A stretch of 64,000 nt of DNA. It comes from Tetraselmis striata (lineage: Eukaryota; Chlorophyta; Chlorodendrophyceae; Chlorodendrales; Chlorodendraceae). Location of the stretch: contig VCJN01002299.1 in NCBI GenBank assembly GCA_006384855.1, positions 85,699 through 149,698 of the forward strand. The letters run 5' to 3'. Shown one piece after another: positions 48,936 through 58,534 of the stretch. Made by a program: the position numbers and the translations under genes. Positions within the stretch are counted from its first letter, which is position 1. The number at the start of each line of letters is the position of its first letter. The notes under the pieces were generated by a model. It did no database searches. It was not told the origin of the DNA and was given only the letters and a program-made list of their open reading frames with translations.

Positions 48936-49990
48936 CCCGGCCTCTACATTACCCATCTCCGCCCCGCGATGCTTCAACTAGACATCCGTTTCCAGTGCTG
49001 TATCCGTAAGCCCCCCTCCTGTCTCCCCATTCGTCGTCCAGTATCTACCATCGGGCGGATGGCGATCATGTAGGCACGTGATGTCATCCGTAGCGCCGGC
49101 GTGGCGCCGACGACCTGCCGACCTCCCACCCGCACCTCGGCAGCACGGACGCGCGGGCAAGCAGTCGCTAACATTTGAATTGCCCATACACATGGGCGTA
49201 TGTCTAGTGGGCGATATGGGGAGTAGCGGCCTATTGCGTCAACTGATGGCCCGTCAGCGCGGCACTGCCGGCTCGGCCTGTCCATTACCCATTTCCGCAC
49301 TGCGCTGCTGAAACTATACATCCTTTGCCAGTACCTGGAAGCCTCCCTCCCCCTTCTTCCCTTTGTCTTCCAGTGTCTAGCCTGTCTACCAATATGGATT
49401 GTGTTCGCGGGTGGCGGGGGGGGGGGGGGGGGGGGCTTGTCCGACGGCGCGTGTGTAGGTCCGTGGTGTCCGTGGTGCCTACGTCCTGCCGACCTCCTCC
49501 CCGCACCTCGGCATCACGTACGCACGCGCGGACACGCAGTCACAAACTTTTGAATAGCCCGCCATACGTATGGGCGTATGTCTGGTGGGCGATGTGGGGA
49601 GTAGCGGCCTATTGCGTCTCTATATTGATGGCCCGTCGGCGGGTCATGCTCGGATCGTGCGTAGTATTTTCTGACTTGACGCTAGGCAAAGCTAGGGTGG
49701 AGCGGCGCATACTGCGCGGTGCGCGTGGTCGCTGCCCGCGGGAGTAGGGCTACCTACCAGCCGGTGGGAGTCGGGATGTCGCACCGCGGATGGCATGGAG
49801 CTGTGTTCCAAGGGCCCGGGCGGCATTTGCCGCCCAGTGGGAGGGCCGCGGCGGGTGTCAGTCGTCCGATACGCCCCATTCCGATACGGGCAAGGCGTGG
49901 GGCCTCCTATGTCTTGTGGGCGATGTGATAAGTCGCGGCCTATTGCGTTAACTATTGGCCCGCCGGCAGGTCATCCTCGGATAGATGCGC
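48936..49990 (+). repeat. Tandem array of ~335-375-bp units
   Basis: Unit 1 (about 48936-49272) and unit 2 (about 49273-49645) share, in order, CGGCCT.T.CATTACCCAT, CCGACCTCC..CCGCACCTCG, CATGGGCGTATGTCT-like and GGGGAGTAGCGGCCTATTGC. A partial, diverged third copy is at about 49850-49990. Unit 2 has gained a poly-G run (about 49417-49436). Confidence 0.75.
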
Positions 49991-50449
49991 TCACGCCATA
50001 GACCGTCCATGCTATCGGAGGGATTGCATGGACTTTCAGGGAGAATGCCTTCGGAAGGGGCACGAGTTTCATACTTGGTGGTTGCAGCTGCGCGAGTGGG
50101 GCATGATGTGCTCAGGTGGTTGTGACACGTAGAATATTGTGCCTTCATCGACACTAGGTACCCGATGACTACCCTCCAGCGTGTGCTGCGGAAGGGGGGC
50201 ACATCCGTGTATTGGATTGGATGTGGCTGAAGCATGTGGACTTTTCGGATGCGATCCACTATGGACTTCGCGCCGGGCAAGGGGCAACCATAAGATGGGG
50301 CATCCATCGCGGCCTCAACACTTGGAATCCAGAATTGCCGCACGACTGTTGGAAGCAACTTACGCTGTATGGGAACTTGCGTAACTTACGTTGCCCATCC
50401 GGCTCCCACGTACGCCCAGGCGGAGAGCCGGTCGAGTAGTCCCGAGTCC
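49991..50449. other. No recognisable feature
   Basis: The plus frame opens from 50369 into LINE copy B, but where the element starts is not visible because copy A is shorter. Confidence 0.4.
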
Positions 50450-51827
50450 GCGATGGGCGTGGCAAGTACGACCGGCGCGCGCGCTGCTTCGCCTGCGTCG
50501 TCGCCTCGCCGCAGTACTTTCAGCAGTATTTCGGGGCCCGGCGCGTCGCATCGCGATCATGAGGGCGTTCCGACCGGCCAGGAAGTCTCCAAGCGGCCTC
50601 AGCCGCGGCCGCGCGGTGGCAACCGCGGCCTAGCGCTCGCCGGCCTTGATGCTCTCGCCCGCCTGCATTCCAGGCTACACAGCATCGGGCCGGCGCGGCG
50701 GGGCGTAGCGCCGGCGGCGGCTTGGACAGTCGCCGACGCGCTTTCAGTTGCTCGCGTCGCCGCGGACGCCGCGTGGGCGCCGAGGATCGACGCCGCAGCC
50801 ATGTCCCTCCACCCCGCTCGCCTCAGGCACCACCCGGCCGAGGTGGTGGCCTTCGCTGAGGTCGCCGCCGCGTGGCTAGCCAAGGCGCGCGCCGGTGGAG
50901 CGGAACAATCGTCAGTGCTGTCGTCGCCCGCATTGCCGTCCATCGCTGCATTCCGGGCGTCGCAGCGCCCCCGGTTGTTGCTCCCGCGGCGCCAGAGGTG
51001 GGTGCACCGGCCGGCCGCCCCGGTAGCCAGGCCTCACGGGCTCGATATCTCCCCCCCCCCCCCCCCCCCCTACTCGCCCACTTCCAGCCGGCGACGGGGT
51101 GGGGTGGGGTGCGGTGGACCACCTCTCCGATGTGGACATGGTGCACATGCCGGCAGAAATGTCCATGGAGACGGCGGTGCCTATTGACTTTCAAGAAGCG
51201 TGGGCGGAGGCACAGCGCTGCGTGAATGAGCGGGTGGTGGCGGCGGTGGAGGGCGATGACCCCGTGGTGTTGGATAGGGCGTTGAAGTGGAAGTACCTGC
51301 TGCCGCAATTGTTGCTTAGGGCCCCGAGCCGAGGCGGGCGGCGGCGGCAACAAGCCATGTCGTGGCGCTTCCGCACTTTCGCGGAGAGGCGCATGACCGA
51401 ACTCGTGCGCTCATGAGACGACGTGCGCACTGAGGCGTTCTACACCGGACATGCCCGCAAGCGTCGAACGGACGCTGACCTCTTTGCAGCGCTACTCGTA
51501 GGCACCGCGGACACCTTTGTGGCGTTGGTGGAGGACGCAGAGCTCTCCCGAGCGGCGGGCCGACTATCTTCTAAGGGTATGGGCGACCTATCCGATCCTG
51601 CCATCCTCGCCGAGCCGCGCCACAAGCACCCGTCCCGTAGCCACCTGACCCCATATGACATTCCGGTCGACGAGGCCGCCTTGACGGCGGTGGACATGCG
51701 TGTCCCGTACCAACAACTCAAGCAACACGTGGCGGCGGGGCCCTCGGGCATGCGCAACGAGTATCTCCGCTGCTTGGTGGGCGAATACGCCCCGGCGTCG
51801 GGGCCTGCGGCGGTCAACGCCATGTCG

Positions 51828-51832
51828 GAGGT
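51828..51832. repeat. Target-site duplication GAGGT (left)
   Basis: Five bases directly before the left LTR, repeated exactly at 58530-58534. Confidence 0.92.
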
Positions 51833-52243
51833 TGTTAGGCTCTAGCTTAAGCCTGTTCTTTAGGCCCTTTAGGATGCAGCGGAAGGATTTAGAAAGTATG
51901 GCCAATCTCTTCTGGTTACAGGGGTTCCTGGGTTATAGTTCTGTCTCTGAATTCTCCTAGTAGACTAGTCCGAGGCGGTATTTATACCCGCCGAGGTCAT
52001 AGTCATACCTGTGCTATGTTAGCCGGGTGTCATGGGATACCCGTGCTGTGTTAGCCACGTAAGGCTTGAGTCAGAGAACTCTAGAGAATTCCAGAACAGT
52101 CCTCGGCCTTATACTACTAATATTTACGCCCGCAATACTAATATGTACAGCGACTCCGCGGATGCGTAGTCGTACTACCTTTGCGGGGGTTATACCTGCT
52201 AGTATAGCAGAACATTATGGCTATAGGGAAATGGAGTATAACA
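51833..52243 (-). repeat. 3' LTR of the Ty3 element
   Basis: 411 bp with TGTTA...TAACA ends; the same length as, and apparently identical to, 58119-58529. Confidence 0.95.
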
Positions 52244-52256
52244 CTCTCTCCCCCTT
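52244..52256 (-). promoter_or_regulatory. Polypurine tract
   Basis: Minus-strand AAGGGGGAGAG directly abuts the 3' LTR, the expected plus-strand primer site. Confidence 0.75.
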
Positions 52257-52331
52257 AAGCACAAGCGTCCTCGCTGTGCAGGTGTCACAGAACTACAGGA
52301 AACTACAGTCTTGGTCTTGATTTTTTGAAGT

Positions 52332-52748
52332 TCAGGCGGAAGGTACTCGGCTTGGGTAGCGATTCCGGAACCGAATGAAGTCTGGGCTCTCAGTAAACTG
52401 TCGGTATGGTTTAGACAGTAAGAACGACCGGAAAATGTCCAGGTGCTTGACTCCGCGTAGGGGCTCCCAGGTGTCTTCGCTTGGTACGTTGTACGGGAAC
52501 GCCCATCGCACTCGAAACAGTAGTCCAGTGCCATTGTTGTTGAAGGCAACATCGAGTATGTCCTGAACATGGAATCGGTTTGCGTCATGGACAATCGGTA
52601 CTCGTTCAGACTTCGCCGGTTGGTCAGGGTCGTCATACCACTTCTCCAGCATACTCGCGTGCACCACGTCGTGGACTCGTACGCCCGCAGGTAGTTGCAA
52701 TCGGAAAGCAACTGGCGAGATCTGCTCTGTAATGACGAAGGGGCCCAC
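52332..52748 (-). pseudogene. Displaced C terminus of Pol: GPF region and chromodomain
   Basis: In the frame next to pol the minus strand continues QQPCAKLRDRYVGPFVITEQ, FRLQLPAGVRVHDVVHASML, then a chromodomain-like FHVQDILDVAFNNNGTGLLF, RVRWAFPYNVPSEDTWEPL. Chromodomains at the integrase C terminus direct chromoviruses to marked chromatin. Here it is separated from pol by a single extra G (AAAGGCG) near 52800-52806. Confidence 0.78.
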
Positions 52749-52764
52749 GTAGCGATCGCGTAGC

Positions 52765-55700
52765 TTAGCACAGGGTTGCTGAATAAACTTCAGATGAGAC
52801 GCCTTTCAGCTTAACTCTGTCGCCGGTCTTGAATGGTACGGGTAGTCGTTTACGATTAGCTGCAGTCTGCATACGAGTTTGAGCCTCCAGTACGCAATCA
52901 TGCGCGAAGCGATGAAGCTCCTGTACATACTTGACGTGTTCCGGAAGAGCTCGAGTTGGCTCGGTTGCGAGTTGAGTAGTAGCAGGTGTAGTCGGCTCGA
53001 ATCCCAAAGTCGCCTTGAAAGGGGACATAGTAGTCGAAGTCGACTGAGCAGCGTTGATCGCAAACTCCACGTTGGTGAGGTGGTTGACCCAATCATCGTG
53101 CAGGGGGTGCACGTAGCAGCGTAGCACTTGCTCCCAAGTTTGGTTAGTCCGTTCCGTCTGGCCATCGGTTGCTGGATGAAAAGCTGTAGAGATGTTCAGC
53201 TTAGTACCCATGGTCTTGAACATATCTTGCCAGAATTCCGACATAAATCTGGGGTCTCGGTCAGAGATGAGTTTAGCCGGTAGGCCGAAATGACGAAAAA
53301 CTGAGCGATGCATAATCTCCGCCAGGCCTTCAGCAGTAACTGTCTTCGTAGTTGGCTCAACAATTACTCGCTTTGACAGTAGACATACGAAAATCACTAC
53401 TGAGTCATACCCCTGGCACTCCGGAAGATCTGTGATTAAATCCAGGGATATTACCTCAAATGGTCGTGACGGTACGTCATGGGGCTGAAGTAAGCCGTAT
53501 GGCTTATGCCGGGCCGCCTTAGTACGTTGACAGGTAGGGCAGCGTCGCACGTAGTTAGTGACAGTCTGTTTCATACGGGGCCACCAGTACAGTTCCACAG
53601 TACGCGCCAGTAGTCGTCGTCCTCCTGGGTGTCCAGCAGTAGGCGCGTCATGTAGTTCGTACAGTGCTCGTTGTCGCAGGTCCGCCACATTTGGTACGTA
53701 AAGTCGTGAGCCGTAGGCGTACAGTAGACCATTACTGTGACGTACTAGCCAGGATGGTAAAGCTTTCCGCGATTTCAGGTACTCGTCGGAGTCATATGCG
53801 GTCTTGATTTCGTCATAAAACTTGTTGTCCGCCTGTAGTCGCGACTCCATAGCAAATAAAACTGAATTTATTTCGCAGTCAGCCTCGTCTTCTGACCAGT
53901 TGTTCAGCAGATCTAGCTTCTGTAGCGCATCCTTCAAGTCGGGTCGCCGAGAGAGGGCGTCCGCATGATTGGCAGCTCCTCGCTTGTAGACGATGTCCAT
54001 ATGTCGTTGGTAAGGCGCAAACACTTGCAGCCATCGTACTTGCCGCGTCGACAAATCGCGTTGGCGAAAGAAGTGCCGTAGCGTGTCATGGTCGGTGATG
54101 ACCGTAAAGCCCGCCGCTCCATCAAGGTAGCATCGGAACTTGATGAGTGCATCACGAACCGCTAACAACTCTTGCTCATGTACCGGGTAGTGAACTTCGT
54201 GTTTGTTCATCTTGCGTGCATGGTACGCGACAGGTCGAAGTCCTGAGCCTTGATCTTGCAGCAGCACAGCTCCCACTGCAAATCCAGAAGCATCTGTATA
54301 CAATGTGTAACGGGCGTCCGCAGATGTGTCCGGTATACTCAGTACAGGTGCTCGTACCATTGCGTCCTTTAATGCACGAAACGCCGCATCAGCACGAGGC
54401 GTCCACACAAACTCCGGTTGATTCTTCGTCAGGTCATGTAGTGGCGCCGCAATAGCCGCGAAGTTATGGATGAACTTGCGGTAATAGCCAGCAAGGCCGA
54501 GAAAACCTCGTACGTCCTTTACTGTCTTCGGCACGGGCCACTGTTGAACTGCTTCCACCTTCCGGGGGTCCATCTTGATCTGTCCTGCTTCGACGATATG
54601 GCCCAAAAACTCCACGCTAGTACGGCCGAACGAACACTTCGACAGCTTGATATGCAAGTGGTGTCGTTGCAACTCCCGTAGCACCAATCTGATGTGCTCG
54701 AGATGCTCTTCAGCTGTCTTGCTGTAGATCAGCACGTCGTCCAGGTATACCACGCAGAATTTGCCGAGATATGGGCTCAAAACACGGTTCATCATAGTCT
54801 GGAATCCAGCTGGGGCGTTTGTCAAGCCGAAAGGTAACACACAGTACTCGTAGAGTCCATAGTGTGTCCGGAACGCTGTTTTGTGGATGTCTTCCGGTTT
54901 AATTCGTACTTGATGGTAGCCTTTGTACAGGTCCAGAGTACTGAAAATAGTCGCACCATGCAATGAGTCCAATAATTCGTCGATGCGAGGAAGCGGGGTC
55001 CGGTCTTTCTTCGTAAGGTCATTCAATTTACGGTAGTCCACACACATACGCAGAGTGCCGTCTTTCTTACGCACAAATAAAATTGGGGCGCCGTAGTTTG
55101 ACTTGGACGGACGAATCCACCCTTTTGCCAACAATTCCTCCAGTTGTGACCGTACCTCTTGCAACTCCGCTGGTGACATACGGTACGTTCGTTCCTTGGG
55201 GGGTTCATCACTCTCCAGGTTGATCTCAAAGTCGAACTCGCGCTCCGGTGGCAGGTCAGTAGGCTCCGCGATGATGTCTGCAAACTCCATAAGGGACTCC
55301 TTGAGCTCCTCGGTCCACTCGGTCGACTGGTCCGTGCGCAGCTCAGCTACCGCATCGAACACCTCGCGTACCGCAACAGCAAACAGTTCCTCGCCGCGAC
55401 TCTTCCTCAGTTCCTTCGCCATCTTAGCCGCGTCCAGGTGGTAAACCGTCGTAGGTACTGTATACTGTTCCGCTGTAGCAATGTGTTGTCCAGTCTTCCG
55501 GTGTTTAATAATTTTAGCAGTCCAGTCGATGTCAGGATTAACTGTTTCCAGCCAAGGTTGTCCGAGAATAATGTCGAATTTCTCCAGGTCTGTAACTATA
55601 GCGTCCAATTTATAGTCGAAAGCTCCTACGGTAAGTACTTCGCTCCTCAGCCGTTTGGTACTGGTACTCATACTGCCGTTCGCCAGTTTTATACGGTGTT

Positions 55701-56778
55701 TTCCTCCGGATACTGTAGGGCACTGATGCAATTGCACCCATTCGGTACTCGCAAAATTTTCGGTTGCACCAGAGTCCACCAGTATTTTACAGTGTCGTCC
55801 TCGCAATTCGCCAGTAATAGTCAGCAGTCGGGTACCACTCGGTGAAGATACGTTGCACAAACGCGATGTGGAGTCTTCGCCAGGTAGTCGGACGTTACGG
55901 TTGACATATTCATCAATTTGTTCGCCGAAGCTTTCGTACCGTAGTGGGTAGCGTACTGTCTCCGTCTCCAGATAACCCGTACTTCGTGCCTCCAATAATT
56001 TCTTCCATGTTGTCCATAGTGCACGGTTCAAAGGGGTTTTCGCAGGTACAGTATTACGACGAACGCGATACAGGTATACAGGACACCGGTTGTCTCCCGT
56101 CCGCTGAGTGCCGAGGTACCGTAGATTGCTCTCCTGTACCCGGTACCCAGTTTGCTCGAGTAATCGTCGTACTGCTGTTGTCTCCGGCGTCGCGTCCGTG
56201 TCGCCGCGCTTGCCTTCTGGAAACCAAATCAGTCCGCTGTCTTCTACAGTCAGAAGCACTCGTCTTCCATCGGTTACTAGAACCTTCGAGTGCGTCCACT
56301 CAGGCTTCGGTGGGGTTCTCAGGTGCTGCGGTAGAAACCGTACGCCGGCGCCATCGTCAGCGTAGATCTGTGTCGCCCATCGAGTGGGGCCAACATCTTG
56401 TCTCGCACCTTCTATGCCATCGTTCGTTGGACACGTAAACACAGAAGTCTCCGCTGGCAACTCATCCACCAGACGAAAATTTCTAAGTAGTCGAAACCAC
56501 GGCTTACGCGACCATTTTGGGACCACAATAATTGCTCGTAGATGCGGATGCAATAACTTCTGTCGAAGGTAGTGGCCCAAAAATTCTTCAATTCGGTCAT
56601 ACGGGGCATTTAGCCAAATACGCCGATATTCTCCGAGATCCTGTTCCTGAAATGGGCGCGTCGGACAGCAAAAACTACCAGAAACTTGAGAATTCAGGCC
56701 GTCATTATCGCAAGCTCCGTCCAGGTCGCAGGGTCCGTATTTCTTCGTGTACTCGTGAAATAATTCGCGATGTACCAT
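52765..56778 (-). CDS. pol: Ty3 Pol polyprotein with Dam-like and Nudix-like N-terminal domains
   Basis: 1337 codons from an internal ATG; the frame is open back to the slippery site. Residues ~10-115: Dam-like methyltransferase fold (YGPCDLDGACDNDGLNS, IWLNAPYDRIEEFLGHYL, IIVVPKW). ~160-245: Nudix-like (KVLVTDGRRVLLT, GLIWFPEGK, PETTAVRRLLEQTGY, CPVYLYRV). ~334-342: aspartic protease VDSGATENF. ~520-700: RT with VVYLDDVLIYS (678-681 YLDD). ~826-840: RNase H TDASGFAVGAVLL. ~1050-1100: HHCC zinc-binding (ELHDAPTAGHPG, CPTCQ). ~1120-1220: DDE integrase (SLDLITDLP, ISDRDPRF, HPATDGQTERTN). In the Dam-like domain the usual NPPY is NAPY, and the Nudix box REx2EE is RRx2EQ, so catalysis by either is doubtful. 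The ORF ends early at TAG 52765, after a one-base shift near 52802. Confidence 0.9.
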   Translation of the reverse strand: MVHRELFHEYTKKYGPCDLDGACDNDGLNSQVSGSFCCPTRPFQEQDLGEYRRIWLNAPYDRIEEFLGHYLRQKLLHPHLRAIIVVPKWSRKPWFRLLRNFRLVDELPAETSVFTCPTNDGIEGARQDVGPTRWATQIYADDGAGVRFLPQHLRTPPKPEWTHSKVLVTDGRRVLLTVEDSGLIWFPEGKRGDTDATPETTAVRRLLEQTGYRVQESNLRYLGTQRTGDNRCPVYLYRVRRNTVPAKTPLNRALWTTWKKLLEARSTGYLETETVRYPLRYESFGEQIDEYVNRNVRLPGEDSTSRLCNVSSPSGTRLLTITGELRGRHCKILVDSGATENFASTEWVQLHQCPTVSGGKHRIKLANGSMSTSTKRLRSEVLTVGAFDYKLDAIVTDLEKFDIILGQPWLETVNPDIDWTAKIIKHRKTGQHIATAEQYTVPTTVYHLDAAKMAKELRKSRGEELFAVAVREVFDAVAELRTDQSTEWTEELKESLMEFADIIAEPTDLPPEREFDFEINLESDEPPKERTYRMSPAELQEVRSQLEELLAKGWIRPSKSNYGAPILFVRKKDGTLRMCVDYRKLNDLTKKDRTPLPRIDELLDSLHGATIFSTLDLYKGYHQVRIKPEDIHKTAFRTHYGLYEYCVLPFGLTNAPAGFQTMMNRVLSPYLGKFCVVYLDDVLIYSKTAEEHLEHIRLVLRELQRHHLHIKLSKCSFGRTSVEFLGHIVEAGQIKMDPRKVEAVQQWPVPKTVKDVRGFLGLAGYYRKFIHNFAAIAAPLHDLTKNQPEFVWTPRADAAFRALKDAMVRAPVLSIPDTSADARYTLYTDASGFAVGAVLLQDQGSGLRPVAYHARKMNKHEVHYPVHEQELLAVRDALIKFRCYLDGAAGFTVITDHDTLRHFFRQRDLSTRQVRWLQVFAPYQRHMDIVYKRGAANHADALSRRPDLKDALQKLDLLNNWSEDEADCEINSVLFAMESRLQADNKFYDEIKTAYDSDEYLKSRKALPSWLVRHSNGLLYAYGSRLYVPNVADLRQRALYELHDAPTAGHPGGRRLLARTVELYWWPRMKQTVTNYVRRCPTCQRTKAARHKPYGLLQPHDVPSRPFEVISLDLITDLPECQGYDSVVIFVCLLSKRVIVEPTTKTVTAEGLAEIMHRSVFRHFGLPAKLISDRDPRFMSEFWQDMFKTMGTKLNISTAFHPATDGQTERTNQTWEQVLRCYVHPLHDDWVNHLTNVEFAINAAQSTSTTMSPFKATLGFEPTTPATTQLATEPTRALPEHVKYVQELHRFAHDCVLEAQTRMQTAANRKRLPVPFKTGDRVKLKGVSSEVYSATLC

Positions 56779-56918
56779 CCAGTCGCTGAAATCCTTGTGG
56801 AGGAAATCAGGCCTCAGTGTCGTTCGAGGATACGAGGGCTGTACTTCTGTAGTCTCGCGAGCCGTTTTAGGGGACAGTCCTTCACCCTGTCGCGCGCCGC
56901 GCGCGGCCGACTCACGTC

Positions 56919-58079
56919 TTAGTTTCCCGGCCGGGTCTTTCTGGGTCGATATTCAGAAATCTTCTTCTTCTTGCTCGGGCACGCGGACGCAACATGACCT
57001 TTCGCCCTGCAGATAAAGCAGCGACCTTCCTTCTTAAATCTCTCAAACTCCTCCTCGGTCAATCGCCGCGCCATCAACAGGTCGTCTTCTTGTTCTGTAG
57101 CTTCACCCTCAGCACTGCTGTAGTACTGCTCGTCGTCGTCGCCATCGTCGTCCATGATGTTTAGGCGCTCGCGACGGATCTCGCGGTGCACATCTGTCTC
57201 CCGCTCCGCAGCTTCAACAGCCAGGGCTGCCTGTACAGCTTCTGCCAGGGTCTTAGGGTTTTTCAGGGCAACTTCCTTTCGAATATGGGGTTTCAGTCCG
57301 CGCTGGAAGTCATGTACATTATCTTCCTCGTGACGATGGGGTAACTCCAGTAGTTGCTCGCGGAAATAATTCGCGTACTTCTGTACTGTAGTCCGCTGTG
57401 TCGCGCGATCCAGATTGATACGAGCTTGCTTCGCCGGTGTACGTCCACAGAATTCGGTGATTAGTGCCGCCTCCATGTGCGTAATACCGGTAAAACCGCC
57501 GCCAATTTCGTCGTGCGTACTCGCCACTTGCGCGTACCACCACTTGGATACAGGTCCGTGAAAATAGCCAGATGCCCAGTACACGCTACGAGGTTCCTCC
57601 GGGTTTACATTGTGATATTTCAGGTAACCCCGTGCATGACGAAACCAGTTCCGTAGCTCGTCGATATTCGTAGTCGATAGCTTCTCGATCTTCGCTGGTT
57701 TCACATCGCTCGGCATGAGCCCAGGCATGTCGCTGGTCCGGGCAGAACGAAGCTGGTCTCGCATCTGCTGCTCTACAACTCGGCTCCGGTTCACTCGGTC
57801 GTCGAAATGACTGAAGCCTTGTCGCACGTACTCGTCCAAGCGGCGAATCTCCGCCGTTGCCGCCGTTGTAGCTTGCGCTACATCTTGCATCCTCGCTTGC
57901 TCCGTCGACATAGTCTCGACTCGGTCGGCTAGTCGTTGAAGCATGCTCATCATGGTTGCGAGGGTCGGTTGCGTGCCCTCTTGACCTCCTTCGAGCGGAA
58001 TCGGCTGTGCTTCGCCGGCAGTGGCCGCTACCGGAAAGCTTCCGCTGTCCTCAGGTGGTGTCTCTCCTGGTGTAGCCAT
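56919..58079 (-). CDS. gag: Ty3 Gag (capsid/nucleocapsid), 386 aa
   Basis: Starts at an ATG 40 bp inside the 5' LTR. An acidic and Gln-rich N-terminal segment is followed by a coiled-coil-like region (MSMLQRLADRVETMSTEQAR) and a capsid-like domain (WFRHARGYLKYHNV, YFHGPVSKWWYAQV, YANYFREQLLELPHR) typical of the retrotransposon gag family. The zinc knuckle is CFICRAKGHVASAC (CX2CX4HX4C), near residue 357. It assembles the particle that packages element RNA. The ORF is intact. It ends ...RPGN at TAA 56919-56921, immediately after the slippery heptamer used to reach pol. Confidence 0.92.
   Translation of the reverse strand: MATPGETPPEDSGSFPVAATAGEAQPIPLEGGQEGTQPTLATMMSMLQRLADRVETMSTEQARMQDVAQATTAATAEIRRLDEYVRQGFSHFDDRVNRSRVVEQQMRDQLRSARTSDMPGLMPSDVKPAKIEKLSTTNIDELRNWFRHARGYLKYHNVNPEEPRSVYWASGYFHGPVSKWWYAQVASTHDEIGGGFTGITHMEAALITEFCGRTPAKQARINLDRATQRTTVQKYANYFREQLLELPHRHEEDNVHDFQRGLKPHIRKEVALKNPKTLAEAVQAALAVEAAERETDVHREIRRERLNIMDDDGDDDEQYYSSAEGEATEQEDDLLMARRLTEEEFERFKKEGRCFICRAKGHVASACPSKKKKISEYRPRKTRPGN
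56922..56928 (-). promoter_or_regulatory. -1 frameshift slippery site GGGAAAC at the gag/pol junction
   Basis: On the minus strand the gag frame reads CCG-GGA-AAC-TAA, giving the X XXY YYZ heptamer G GGA AAC in the correct phase, directly before the gag stop. The -1 frame is open from here without a stop to the pol ATG at 56778 and beyond. A self-complementary GCCGCGCGCGGC lies 14 nt downstream (56907-56896) and could provide the stimulatory structure. GGGAAAC is a known heptamer in some retroviral gag-pro shifts. Confidence 0.75.
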
Positions 58080-58104
58080 CTTTACGTCGCTTACCGCTGT
58101 CTAA

Positions 58105-58116
58105 GCTCCGAAACCA
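58105..58116 (-). promoter_or_regulatory. Primer-binding site (candidate)
   Basis: TGGTTTCGGAGC on the minus strand begins two bases after the 5' LTR. It starts with TGG, as expected for pairing with the CCA end of a tRNA. The tRNA is not identified. Confidence 0.6.
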
Positions 58117-58118
58117 AG

Positions 58119-58529
58119 TGTTAGGCTCTAGCTTAAGCCTGTTCTTTAGGCCCTTTAGGATGCAGCGGAAGGATTTAGAAAGTATGGCCAATCTCTTCTG
58201 GTTACAGGGGTTCCTGGGTTATAGTTCTGTCTCTGAATTCTCCTAGTAGACTAGTCCGAGGCGGTATTTATACCCGCCGAGGTCATAGTCATACCTGTGC
58301 TATGTTAGCCGGGTGTCATGGGATACCCGTGCTGTGTTAGCCACGTAAGGCTTGAGTCAGAGAACTCTAGAGAATTCCAGAACAGTCCTCGGCCTTATAC
58401 TACTAATATTTACGCCCGCAATACTAATATGTACAGCGACTCCGCGGATGCGTAGTCGTACTACCTTTGCGGGGGTTATACCTGCTAGTATAGCAGAACA
58501 TTATGGCTATAGGGAAATGGAGTATAACA
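58119..58529 (-). repeat. 5' LTR of the Ty3 element
   Basis: 411 bp, TGTTA...TAACA ends. It should hold the element promoter on the minus strand. Confidence 0.95.
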
Positions 58530-58534
58530 GAGGT
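58530..58534. repeat. Target-site duplication GAGGT (right)
   Basis: Five bases directly after the right LTR, matching 51828-51832. Confidence 0.92.

Larger units (their letters stand above)
51833..58529 (-). mobile_element. Complete Ty3/gypsy LTR retrotransposon (chromovirus-like), 6697 bp
   Basis: Bounded by 411-bp direct LTRs that look identical on reading, and by a GAGGT 5-bp target duplication (51828-51832 and 58530-58534). The coding strand is minus: 5' LTR 58529-58119, PBS-like TGGTTTCGGAGC two bases inside it, gag, a -1 frameshift site, pol (Dam-like, Nudix-like, protease, RT, RNase H, integrase), an out-of-frame chromodomain, a purine tract AAGGGGGAGAG abutting the 3' LTR (52243-51833). 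Integrase following RT/RNase H places it in Ty3/gypsy. It inserted into LINE copy B. Confidence 0.95.
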
